A stretch of 7,376 bases of DNA from RGIG8775 sp045537235 (GTDB lineage Bacteria; Bacillota; Clostridia; Oscillospirales; CAG-272): contig JAZSPB010000004.1 in assembly GCA_045537235.1 (NCBI GenBank), positions 1 to 7,376 on the forward strand, written 5' to 3'. The notes below the pieces were generated by a model, which was not told the origin of the DNA, searched no databases, and was given only the letters and a program-made list of their open reading frames with translations. Shown one piece after another: positions 1 to 7,034 of the stretch. Both the position numbers and the translations under genes were made by a program. Position 1 is the first letter of the stretch. The number at the start of each line of letters is the position of its first letter.

Positions 1-207
1 GTAGAGGATTGCCTGCTTTTTGCCGAGCTTCTCGAAATACGCTCTTGCGTAGAATTCGCCCATCTTTGCGATGTCGTTACCCGTCTTTATCATTCCTGCG
101 TTGATAAAGTAGGGGATCTTTCTGCCGCTCTTTGCGGTGAAGTCGCCGAACTTGAGCACGCCCGCACTCTCCAAAAACTGTATAAATTCTCTCTTATAGC
201 CTTCCAT
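1..207 (-). CDS. pyrE: Orotate phosphoribosyltransferase, N-terminal part (cut by window edge)
   Basis: PyrE joins orotate to PRPP to give OMP, the fifth step of UMP synthesis, in the cytoplasm. Only the first 69 residues are in the window; the family is usually 200-230 residues, so about two thirds, including the PRPP-binding motif, lie beyond the left edge. What is visible fits well: an N-terminal helix, then FGDFTAKSGRKIPYF (residues 20-34) followed by N36, the conserved substrate-loop motif that reads LKSGRTSPYF in E. coli PyrE. The ATG at 207 has a GGAGG at 216-220 with 8 bases of spacing. It starts 14 bases after the pyrF stop, so it is the last visible gene of the operon. The reading frame is intact up to base 1. 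The assignment rests on this motif and on position after pyrF, as in Bacillus. Confidence 0.93.
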   Translation of the reverse strand, partial: MEGYKREFIQFLESAGVLKFGDFTAKSGRKIPYFINAGMIKTGNDIAKMGEFYARAYFEKLGKKQAILY

Positions 208-221
208 TTTCAAGTCCTCCA

Positions 222-920
222 TTAACCTACGAATTCAGCCACGCAACGTCTGTAAGCCACAACGGGATCCTCTGCGGCGGTGATAGGTCTGCCCACAACG
301 ATATAATCCGAGCCGATCTTCTTGGCCTCGGCGGGGGTCATTACGCGCTTCTGATCTCCGATATCACCGTCAGCAAAGCGAACACCGGGGGTGACGGTAA
401 CAAAACCGTTTCCGCAAGTCTCATGCACCTTTCCTGCCTCAAGGGGCGAGCAAACCACGCCGTCAAGACCTGCGATCTTGGCATTGTGAGCATAGTGCAT
501 AACGACGTCGGCAATAGGCTCCTTGATAAGAAGATCCTTCTCCATGCTCTCCTGGTCGGTGGAGGTAAGCTGGGTCACGGCGATCAGCATGGGGCGCGTG
601 CCATCCTCACGGGTCAGACCCTCGATGGCAGCCTCCATCATGCGAACCGTTCCCGCTGCATGAAGGTTAGTCATATCTACATCCAGTCGGGACAAAACCG
701 CCATGGACTTTTTCACGGTATTGGGAATATCGTGAAGCTTGAGGTCGAGGAATATCTTGTGCCCGCGCTTCTTGATCTCGCGCACGATGGACGGTCCCTC
801 GGCATAATACAGCTCCATACCGATCTTAACGAACGGCTTCTTTCCCGTAAACTTGTCAAGGAAGGCAAATACCTTCTCCGCACTGTCAAAATCACAGGCA
901 ATAATTACGTCTTTTCCCAT
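222..920 (-). CDS. pyrF: Orotidine 5'-phosphate decarboxylase
   Basis: PyrF decarboxylates OMP to UMP, the last step of the pathway, as a cytoplasmic TIM-barrel dimer. The 232-residue product has the normal length of the short bacterial (type 1) family. Visible active-site elements are D10 in the first strand, K32 in VKIGMEL, the signature LDLKLHDIPNTV with D59, K61 and D64 (the D-x-K-x-x-D catalytic array), the TPGVR strand at 177-181, and the phosphate-binding VGRPI at 209-213 with R211. All expected catalytic residues are present. The start is set by GGAGG at 930-934, which lies inside the last codons of pyrD. The ATG shares its A with the TAA stop of pyrD (TAATG), suggesting translational coupling. 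The pyrE start follows 14 bases after the stop. No oddities seen. Confidence 0.97.
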   Translation of the reverse strand: MGKDVIIACDFDSAEKVFAFLDKFTGKKPFVKIGMELYYAEGPSIVREIKKRGHKIFLDLKLHDIPNTVKKSMAVLSRLDVDMTNLHAAGTVRMMEAAIEGLTREDGTRPMLIAVTQLTSTDQESMEKDLLIKEPIADVVMHYAHNAKIAGLDGVVCSPLEAGKVHETCGNGFVTVTPGVRFADGDIGDQKRVMTPAEAKKIGSDYIVVGRPITAAEDPVVAYRRCVAEFVG

Positions 921-1831
921 TATCTTGCACCTCCGATAATTTCTTTAAGGGATGTGATCCCGTATTTTTCCATAGTAGCAGGCAACGCCTCAATAATGTT
1001 GCGGCACGCAAAGGGATCGACAAGATTTGCCGCGCCCACCTCGACTGCCGTAGCACCCGCCAGCATCATTTCGATTACGTCCTCGGCTGTACTTACGCCG
1101 CCCATACCCACTACGGGAATCTTGACTGCACCCGCCACTTGATAGACCATGCGAAGTGCCACGGGGAAGATCGCCGCCCCCGAGAAACCGCCCATGGTGT
1201 TGGCGATAATCGGTTTCTTGCGACGAAGATCGATGCGCATACCGAGAAGCGTGTTGATCAAGCTGATACCGTCCGCTCCCGCCGCCTCGCAGGCTTTGGC
1301 GATGGAAACAATATCGGTCACATTGGGAGACAGCTTGATGATAACGGGCTTTGTGGTCACCTTTTTGACCGCCGCCGTCACCTCGGCCGCCGCCCCGGGA
1401 TCGGTTCCGAAGCTCATACCGCCGCCATGTACATTGGGGCAACTGATATTGACCTCAAACCATCCGATCTCATCGCACGCATCCAGCATAGCGCAAGTCT
1501 CGGAATACCCCTCCAGCGAAAAGCCGGAAACATTAGCCATTACCTTTTTGGAGAACACCTTCCGCATCTTGGGAAGCTCCTCCGAAATGACCTTCTCCAC
1601 ACCGGGATTCTGAAGTCCCACGGCATTGATCATGCCCGCCGTACACTCGGCAATGCGAGGTGTGGGATTGCCGAATCTCGGCTCTCTCGTGGTGCCCTTG
1701 AAGGAAAAGGTACCGAGAATATTGATATCGTACAGTTCGGCAAACTCATAACCAAACCCAAAGGTTCCCGACGCGGGAATGATGGGATTGTCAAGCTCGA
1801 TGCCGCACAGATTCACTTTCAATTCTGCCAT
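920..1831 (-). CDS. pyrD: Dihydroorotate dehydrogenase class 1B, catalytic subunit
   Basis: This FMN-containing TIM-barrel subunit oxidises dihydroorotate to orotate and passes the electrons to PyrK, which reduces NAD+. The 303-residue product has the usual class 1B length. Motifs include NPIIPASGTFG (15-25), the FSFKGTT loop with K46, NISCPN (128-133) with C131 as the catalytic base that defines class 1, IIKLSPN with K166, LINT (191-194), and the FMN phosphate-binding loops around GMGGV (242-246) and the following GATAVEVG (259-266). An in-frame ATG 39 bases upstream at 1870 exists, but I chose 1831: AAAGGAGG sits at 1839-1846 with 7 bases of spacing, and the 13 extra residues look like read-through of the pyrK 3' end. 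It overlaps the end of pyrK by 13 bases. The adjacent pyrK supports class 1B over the fumarate-dependent class 1A. Confidence 0.97.
   Translation of the reverse strand: MAELKVNLCGIELDNPIIPASGTFGFGYEFAELYDINILGTFSFKGTTREPRFGNPTPRIAECTAGMINAVGLQNPGVEKVISEELPKMRKVFSKKVMANVSGFSLEGYSETCAMLDACDEIGWFEVNISCPNVHGGGMSFGTDPGAAAEVTAAVKKVTTKPVIIKLSPNVTDIVSIAKACEAAGADGISLINTLLGMRIDLRRKKPIIANTMGGFSGAAIFPVALRMVYQVAGAVKIPVVGMGGVSTAEDVIEMMLAGATAVEVGAANLVDPFACRNIIEALPATMEKYGITSLKEIIGGAR
930..934 (-). promoter_or_regulatory. Ribosome binding site of pyrF inside the pyrD 3' end
   Basis: GGAGG on the minus strand lies within the last codons of pyrD, 9 bases ahead of the pyrF ATG at 920. With the TAATG stop-start junction it indicates coupled translation of pyrD and pyrF. 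Confidence 0.88.
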
Positions 1832-2553
1832 AAGATGTCCTCCTTTACCAGCACAGGTCCTTCGCGGCAAATGCGCTTGTTACCCGTAACCGTCTTGCAA
1901 GAGCATCCCATGCACGCGCCGAAGCCGCAGCCCATGCGCTCCTCAAAGCTGAACTGTCCGCCCGTTTTCGACGCACCGTACACCGCTTTCAGCATCGGCT
2001 CGGGACCGCAGGTGTAGAAATAGCTGTAGTCGATATTCTCCATGGCGTTCGTGACAAAGCCCTTCACACCGTGGGAGCCGTCCACGGTCGTCACTGTTAC
2101 GTCACAGCCGAGAGCGCGGAACTCATCCTCATAGAACACTTCATCCTTGGTATTGAATCCGAGAATGACCGAAACCTTCTTGCCCATAGCACGAAGCATC
2201 TTGGCAGGCATATACATGGGAGGCACACCCACACCGCCGCCGATAAACAGCGGATGATCGCCCGCCACCGTGAGATCGTAGCCATTGCCAAGTCCCGTGA
2301 GGATATCGAGAGTACCCTCTCGCATTTCGCTCATCTGCTCGGTTCCGCGACCGACCACCTTGTAAAGAAGGGTGAGAAGTCCGTCCTCGCAGTCGCACAC
2401 CGAGATGGGACGACGGAGATAAAGACCGTCCAACTTAATATTGACAAACTGTCCCGGTGCCGTAATGGCCGAGGTGTCTCCCGCAAGCACCATTTTATAG
2501 ACGCTTGCGGTGAGAGCTGTATTTTCTTTGATTTCAAAAAGTCCTTGCTTCAT
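1819..2553 (-). CDS. pyrK: Dihydroorotate dehydrogenase class 1B, FAD/[2Fe-2S] electron transfer subunit
   Basis: PyrK carries electrons from the FMN of PyrD through a [2Fe-2S] cluster and FAD to NAD+, forming a PyrD2PyrK2 complex. The 244 residues fold as a ferredoxin-reductase type module. Visible are the FAD-binding RRPIS (47-51), GLGNGY (87-92), the NAD-side glycine loop GGGVGVPP (105-112), CGPEPML (182-188), and a C-terminal cluster domain with C209, C214, C217 and C229. Cysteine spacing is C-x4-C-x2-C-x11-C, with a further cysteine at 219. As I recall, the last gap is longer in Bacillus and Lactococcus PyrK, so this is a compact form. The start at 2553 has a modest GAGG at 2559-2562 only 5 bases away, the weakest ribosome site in the operon. 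It begins 9 bases after the carB stop and its end overlaps the pyrD start. Confidence 0.96.
   Translation of the reverse strand: MKQGLFEIKENTALTASVYKMVLAGDTSAITAPGQFVNIKLDGLYLRRPISVCDCEDGLLTLLYKVVGRGTEQMSEMREGTLDILTGLGNGYDLTVAGDHPLFIGGGVGVPPMYMPAKMLRAMGKKVSVILGFNTKDEVFYEDEFRALGCDVTVTTVDGSHGVKGFVTNAMENIDYSYFYTCGPEPMLKAVYGASKTGGQFSFEERMGCGFGACMGCSCKTVTGNKRICREGPVLVKEDILWQN
1839..1846 (-). promoter_or_regulatory. Ribosome binding site of pyrD inside the pyrK 3' end
   Basis: AAAGGAGG is read on the minus strand, 7 bases ahead of the ATG at 1831. It is the best Shine-Dalgarno match in the operon and selects 1831 over the in-frame ATG at 1870. The site is embedded in the last codons of pyrK, so ribosomes finishing pyrK pass over it. 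That fits a 1:1 supply of the two subunits of the same enzyme. Confidence 0.9.
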
Positions 2554-2562
2554 ATCTACCTC

Positions 2563-5500
2563 TTACGCGTCGATGGTGGAGATACAAAGTGTCGTCTCGT
2601 CCAGAACATCCAAAAGCACACGAACGGTGTCAAGAGAGGTAAACATGGTCACATTGTTCTCGGTAGCATACTTACGGATCTCAAATCCGTCGCGGATCAC
2701 ACCGGAGGATGCCGGGTCGCTGGTGTTGATAACATATGCAATATGACCCTGGCGAAGCGAATCCGCGATCTCCTCGGAGCCGTCGGAAAGCTTCTTGAGA
2801 ACGTGAGTACGAATGCCGTTCTCCTTGAGGAACTTGGCCGTTCCCTCGGTTGCCTCGATGTTGAAGCCGAGATTGTAGAAACGGCGGATGAGAGGAAGTG
2901 CCTCTTCCTTGTCGCAATCGGCAATGGTAGCCAGCACCGTTCCGTAGTTCTGAAGGTGCATACCCGATGCTTGGAGTGCCTTGTAAACGGCGCGGTTGAG
3001 CTTGTCGTCATAACCGATGGCCTCACCGGTGGACTTCATCTCGGGAGACAGGTAAGCATCGAGTCCGCGAATCTTGTTGAAGGAGAATACGGGAACCTTA
3101 ACGTACCATCTCTTCTTTTCCTCGGGATAGATATCAAAGATGCCCTGCTCCTTGAGGGACTTGCCGAGAATGACCTCGGTAGCAATATCCGCCAAGCTGT
3201 ATCCGGTTGCCTTGGAAAGGAACGGAACGGTTCTGGAGGAACGAGGGTTGACCTCGATGATAAAGACCTCATCATTTTTATCAACGATGAACTGAATATT
3301 GTAAAGACCGACAATACCGATGCCGAGACCCAACTTCTTGGCGTACTGAAGAATGGTACCCTTGACCTTATTGGAAATGCTGAAGGTGGGATGTACGCTG
3401 ATCGAGTCACCCGAGTGGATACCCGTTCTCTCAACCAACTCCATGATGCCGGGAACAAATACATCACGTCCGTCGCAGATTGCATCGACCTCGACCTCTT
3501 TACCGCTAATGTACTTGTCAACAAGCACGGGCTTATCCTCATCGATCTCAACGGCGGTCTTGAGGTAATGGCGAAGCTGCCCCTCATTAGAGACGATCTG
3601 CATAGCACGTCCGCCGAGCACAAAGCTGGGACGAACCAGTACAGGATAGCCGATACGAGCCGCAGCCGCAACACCGTCCTCGATCTTGGTAACGGCGCGC
3701 CCCTCGGGTTGAGGAATGTTCAGATCCTTAAGAAGCTTTTCAAACAGGTCGCGGTTCTCGGCGCGGTCGATGGCCGCACAGTCGGTACCGATGATCTTAA
3801 CACCGCGCTGCATCAGCGGAGCGGCAAGGTTAATAGCCGTCTGACCGCCGAGAGAGGCAATAACACCCTCGGGATTCTCAAAATCGATGATATTCATAAC
3901 ATCCTCGGGAGTCAGAGGCTCAAAGTAGAGCTTGTCCGAGGTGGTATAGTCGGTAGAAACCGTCTCGGGATTGTTGTTGATGATGATCGACTCATAGCCC
4001 GAATTCTTGATGGTCGTAACCGCATGAACGGTGGAATAGTCGAACTCAACGCCCTGTCCGATACGGATGGGGCCTGCACCAAGCACCACGACCTTTTTCT
4101 TATCGGTCAAGCGCGATGCATTCTCGCCGGTATAGGAGGAATACAGATACGCAATATATTTTCCGGTATGCAAGGTGTCGACCATCTTGAAGATCGGCTT
4201 GATACCCAGCTCCTTGCGCATGGTGTAAATATGATTCTCGTCGGTCCCCCACAGCTTTGCAATGAACTTATCCGAGAAGCCCATGACCTTGGCTGCGCGA
4301 AGTGTCTTTTCATCATTCTTGTTATCACGAAGCAGATTTTCCATATCCACAATGCGCTTCAGCGACTCCAAGAAGAGATCGGTGATCATGGTCGCCTCAT
4401 GCAAGGTCGCCAGAGAAACCCCACGGCGGATCAACTCGGTAATGGCATAGATGTTGTCGTCCTTGGACTCTTTGATATAATCAAAGATCTGCTCCTCGGT
4501 CATACCGTCGAACTTGGGATGATGGAAGTGGCAAACGCCCGTCTCCAGCGATCTCACCGACTTGAGGAAGCACTCATCAAGCGTAGAACCGATACCCATG
4601 ACCTCACCCGTAGCCTTCATCTGCGTACCCAGCGTGTTAGGCGCGGAAGTAAACTTGTCGAAGGGGAAACGGGGGAACTTGGCAACGATATAGTCGAGCT
4701 TAGGCTCGATAGCTGCTGTACCGCCCGCTACGGGGATATCCTCCAGTGCCATACCTACGGCGATCTTGGCCGTCACACGAGCGATGGGATAACCCGACGC
4801 CTTGGAAGCCAAAGCCGAGGAACGGGACACACGAGGATTGACCTCAATCAGATAATATTCGGAGGTAGTGGGATTGAGAGCAAACTGAACATTACAACCA
4901 CCCTCGATCTTAAGCTCGCGAATGATTTTGATCGCACTGTCGTTGAGCATCTTGAGATCGTGATCGTTCAGTGACAGAATGGGAGCCACAACAATAGAGT
5001 CGCCCGTATGAACACCAACGGGGTCAACATTTTCCATACCGCAAATGGTGATGGCATTGTCATTGGAGTCGCGCATGACCTCAAACTCGATCTCTTTGTA
5101 GCCCTTAACGCTCTTCTCGATCAAAACCTGATGAACGGGAGAAAGCTTGAACGCATTGATACCGATCTCCATCAACTCCGCCTCGTCATTGGCAAAGCCG
5201 CCGCCCGTGCCGCCAAGAGTAAATGCGGGACGAAGCACTACGGGATAACCGATCCGCTTGGCCGCCTCCTTGGCCTCTTCCAGGCCATAGGTGATCTCGG
5301 AAGGAATGGTAGGCTCACCGATGGATTGGCACAGCTCCTTGAAAAGCTCTCTGTCCTCGGCACGCTCGATACTTTCGCTACTGGTACCCAAAAGTTCAAC
5401 GTGGCACTCACGAAGGACACCCTTCTTCTCAAGCTGCATCACAAGATTGAGTCCCGTCTGTCCGCCGATACCGGGGACGATCGCATCGGGACGCTCATAG

Positions 5501-5736
5501 CGAAGGATCTTGGCGATATACTCAAGCGTCAAAGGCTCCATATACACCTTGTCCGCAATGGTGGTATCGGTCATGATGGTAGCGGGGTTGGAGTTAACAA
5601 GCATTACCTCGTAGCCCTCTTCCTTGAGTGCCAAACAAGCCTGGGTGCCTGCGTAGTCAAACTCTGCCGCCTGTCCGATGACGATGGGGCCGGAGCCGAT
5701 AATAAGAATTTTTTTCAGGTCTGTACGTTTTGCCAT
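2563..5736 (-). CDS. carB: Carbamoyl phosphate synthetase, large (synthetase) subunit
   Basis: CarB makes carbamoyl phosphate from bicarbonate, ammonia (normally channelled from the glutaminase subunit CarA) and two ATP. Its 1057 residues compare with about 1070 in E. coli and Bacillus, and it looks full length. The internal duplication is plain: GSGPIVIGQAAEFDYAG (14-30) is echoed by GAGPIRIGQGVEFDYS (553-568). The first ATP-grasp half has R129, R169 and the metal-binding E298-V-N300-P-R; the second half has E828-V-N830-P-R. The C-terminal MGS-like allosteric domain (about 935-1057) keeps positions matching the UMP/IMP site of E. coli CarB: K943, T963, T966 and N1004, so feedback control by nucleotides is plausible. 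GGAGG at 5745-5749 is 8 bases from the ATG. It lies 33 bases after pyrC. Oddly, no carA precedes it, unlike most operons of this type. An arginine-specific role is possible but less likely given the pyr neighbours. Confidence 0.97.
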   Translation of the reverse strand: MAKRTDLKKILIIGSGPIVIGQAAEFDYAGTQACLALKEEGYEVMLVNSNPATIMTDTTIADKVYMEPLTLEYIAKILRYERPDAIVPGIGGQTGLNLVMQLEKKGVLRECHVELLGTSSESIERAEDRELFKELCQSIGEPTIPSEITYGLEEAKEAAKRIGYPVVLRPAFTLGGTGGGFANDEAELMEIGINAFKLSPVHQVLIEKSVKGYKEIEFEVMRDSNDNAITICGMENVDPVGVHTGDSIVVAPILSLNDHDLKMLNDSAIKIIRELKIEGGCNVQFALNPTTSEYYLIEVNPRVSRSSALASKASGYPIARVTAKIAVGMALEDIPVAGGTAAIEPKLDYIVAKFPRFPFDKFTSAPNTLGTQMKATGEVMGIGSTLDECFLKSVRSLETGVCHFHHPKFDGMTEEQIFDYIKESKDDNIYAITELIRRGVSLATLHEATMITDLFLESLKRIVDMENLLRDNKNDEKTLRAAKVMGFSDKFIAKLWGTDENHIYTMRKELGIKPIFKMVDTLHTGKYIAYLYSSYTGENASRLTDKKKVVVLGAGPIRIGQGVEFDYSTVHAVTTIKNSGYESIIINNNPETVSTDYTTSDKLYFEPLTPEDVMNIIDFENPEGVIASLGGQTAINLAAPLMQRGVKIIGTDCAAIDRAENRDLFEKLLKDLNIPQPEGRAVTKIEDGVAAAARIGYPVLVRPSFVLGGRAMQIVSNEGQLRHYLKTAVEIDEDKPVLVDKYISGKEVEVDAICDGRDVFVPGIMELVERTGIHSGDSISVHPTFSISNKVKGTILQYAKKLGLGIGIVGLYNIQFIVDKNDEVFIIEVNPRSSRTVPFLSKATGYSLADIATEVILGKSLKEQGIFDIYPEEKKRWYVKVPVFSFNKIRGLDAYLSPEMKSTGEAIGYDDKLNRAVYKALQASGMHLQNYGTVLATIADCDKEEALPLIRRFYNLGFNIEATEGTAKFLKENGIRTHVLKKLSDGSEEIADSLRQGHIAYVINTSDPASSGVIRDGFEIRKYATENNVTMFTSLDTVRVLLDVLDETTLCISTIDA

Positions 5737-5769
5737 TTTTCTTCCCTCCGTTTATATAAAAGTTATTGT

Positions 5770-6975
5770 TTACGAATGCTTGTACACGATTTTACCGTCG
5801 TGAACGGTCAGGTAGTTGACACCTTGCAAGGTCATCCCCGCAAAGGGTGTCGCCCGTCCCATGCTTGCAAATGCTTCGGGATCGACCACAAAGGACTCAT
5901 CAAGCGCCCAAACAGAGAAATCCTGTCCCATGGGAATACCGAATCTCTCTCTGGGTCGAATCACCATCAGCTCTATTAAACGATCCAACGTCAACACACC
6001 GGGCTTGACCAGCTTTGTCCAAAGCACCGGGAATGCAGTCTCAAGACCCACGATGCCGAAGGCACTGGATTCCAATCCTCTGCCCTTCTCCTCCGCGCTG
6101 TGAGGTGCGTGGTCGGTGGCGATCATGTCGATAGTGCCGTCCAGCAATCCCGCAACCAGCGCTTCCCGATCCTCGCGTCCTCTCAAAGGGGGATTCATCT
6201 TGAAGCGCCCCTCCTCGCGAAGGTCGCTGTCATCCATGACCAAATAGTGAGGGCCGGTCTCACAAGTTACATCCAAGCCCTCCGCTTTGGCGCGGCGGAT
6301 CAACTCTACGCTCTCTTTAGCCGAGATGTGACAGACATGATAGGCACATCCGACCTCCTTCACCAGCTTCAGGTCTCGCTCGATCTGTGCGTACTCGCTT
6401 TCCGAGCAGATCCCTCGGTGTCCGTGCGCACGGGCATATTTGTTATTGTGAATATAGCCGCCGCGAAGAAGCGAATTGACCTCACAATGCGCTACGATCA
6501 TTTTGCCCAACTTTTTGGCTCTTGTCATCGCCTCGCGCATCATTTCGTCATTCTGTACCCCGCGTCCGTCATCCGAGAATGCGATCGCGCGATCGCACAT
6601 AGCTTCCATGTCGGAAAGTTCTTCGCCGCGCTGTCCCACGGTAATGGCCGCGTAGGGATACACGTCGATGGTGGCATCGCGGTCAATGATTTTGGTCTGC
6701 TCGGCAAGATTGAGTGCCGAATCGGGAACGGGGTTAAGGTTTGGCATGGTGCAAACTGCCGTGTAACCGCCTCTCGCCGCTGATTCACAGCCCGATTTTA
6801 TGGTCTCTTTATAAGAAAAGCCCGGCTCACGAAAATGCACATGCACATCGCAAAAGCCGGGAAGTGCGATATAACGGTCAGAATCAAAAACAGAAAGACC
6901 GGAATGAGAAAGAAACTCTTTCACTCCCATCTCGGTAATCATCTTCTCGATAGCGATAGACTTACAAATTCCCAT
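5770..6975 (-). CDS. pyrC: Dihydroorotase, type I, with shortened N-terminus
   Basis: PyrC reversibly cyclises N-carbamoyl-L-aspartate to dihydroorotate and is a zinc amidohydrolase. In the 401-residue product the metal and substrate ligands are visible: H45 and H47 with R49 in DVHVHFREPG (43-52), the FSDDG loop (133-137) carrying the bridging aspartate of Bacillus-type enzymes, H163 (VAHCE), H216 (CHISA) and D288 in ATDHAPH (286-292). I chose the ATG at 6975 because AAGGAG sits at 6983-6988 with 7 bases of spacing. The frame stays open upstream to 7272, but that stretch crosses the promoter and leader. The protein is about 25 residues shorter than typical 425-430 residue relatives. The missing part is mainly the first strands of the N-terminal beta domain: the first metal histidine is at 45 rather than about 59. 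A GTG at 7071 could add 32 residues, but they do not resemble the family. First gene of the operon. Confidence 0.95.
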   Translation of the reverse strand: MGICKSIAIEKMITEMGVKEFLSHSGLSVFDSDRYIALPGFCDVHVHFREPGFSYKETIKSGCESAARGGYTAVCTMPNLNPVPDSALNLAEQTKIIDRDATIDVYPYAAITVGQRGEELSDMEAMCDRAIAFSDDGRGVQNDEMMREAMTRAKKLGKMIVAHCEVNSLLRGGYIHNNKYARAHGHRGICSESEYAQIERDLKLVKEVGCAYHVCHISAKESVELIRRAKAEGLDVTCETGPHYLVMDDSDLREEGRFKMNPPLRGREDREALVAGLLDGTIDMIATDHAPHSAEEKGRGLESSAFGIVGLETAFPVLWTKLVKPGVLTLDRLIELMVIRPRERFGIPMGQDFSVWALDESFVVDPEAFASMGRATPFAGMTLQGVNYLTVHDGKIVYKHS

Positions 6976-6982
6976 TTTTGAT

Positions 6983-6988
6983 CTCCTT
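6983..6988 (-). promoter_or_regulatory. Ribosome binding site of pyrC
   Basis: AAGGAG is read on the minus strand, 7 bases ahead of the ATG at 6975. It decides the start of pyrC against the much longer open frame upstream, which has no comparable site. It lies about 20 bases downstream of the terminator-like hairpin and 8 bases after the end of its T-rich tract. Confidence 0.9.
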
Positions 6989-6995
6989 CTCTCGC

Positions 6996-7032
6996 AAATA
7001 TAAATAAAAAGCCTTGCCACAACAAGACCTTT
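6996..7032 (-). terminator. Terminator-like attenuator hairpin in the pyr leader
   Basis: On the minus strand AAAGGTCTTG (7023-7032) pairs with CAAGGCTTTT (7007-7016) around a hexaloop TTGTGG: ten pairs, two of them G-U. A T-rich tract follows the base of the stem to 6996. The core without the A-T pairs is GGTCTTG with CAAGGCT. It lies between the promoter and the pyrC ribosome site, so as an intrinsic terminator it would set operon expression. The stem is only moderately stable and the T tract is broken by A residues, which suits a conditional terminator. It could instead be a chance AT-rich hairpin. Confidence 0.55.
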
Positions 7033-7034
7033 AT

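Noticed and set aside
1832..1870. Upstream start of pyrD at 1870
   Set aside because: It has no ribosome site, and the 13 added residues are the out-of-frame end of pyrK. The ATG at 1831 has the strongest ribosome site in the operon.
2071..4974. A 967-codon plus-strand open frame antisense to pyrK and carB
   Set aside because: It is in exact register with the codons of the real genes and is a by-product of their avoidance of TTA, CTA and TCA. It has no recognisable domains, while the minus strand encodes complete PyrK and CarB.
5737..5769. Possible terminator or promoter between pyrC and carB
   Set aside because: The 33 bases hold only an A/T palindrome (5751-5760) and the carB ribosome site. 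There is no GC stem with a T tract and no -35/-10 pair.
5008..5979. A 323-codon plus-strand open frame antisense to carB and pyrC
   Set aside because: It continues the same register effect and lies wholly opposite the conserved CarB N-terminus and PyrC C-terminus. There is no sign of its own coding signal.
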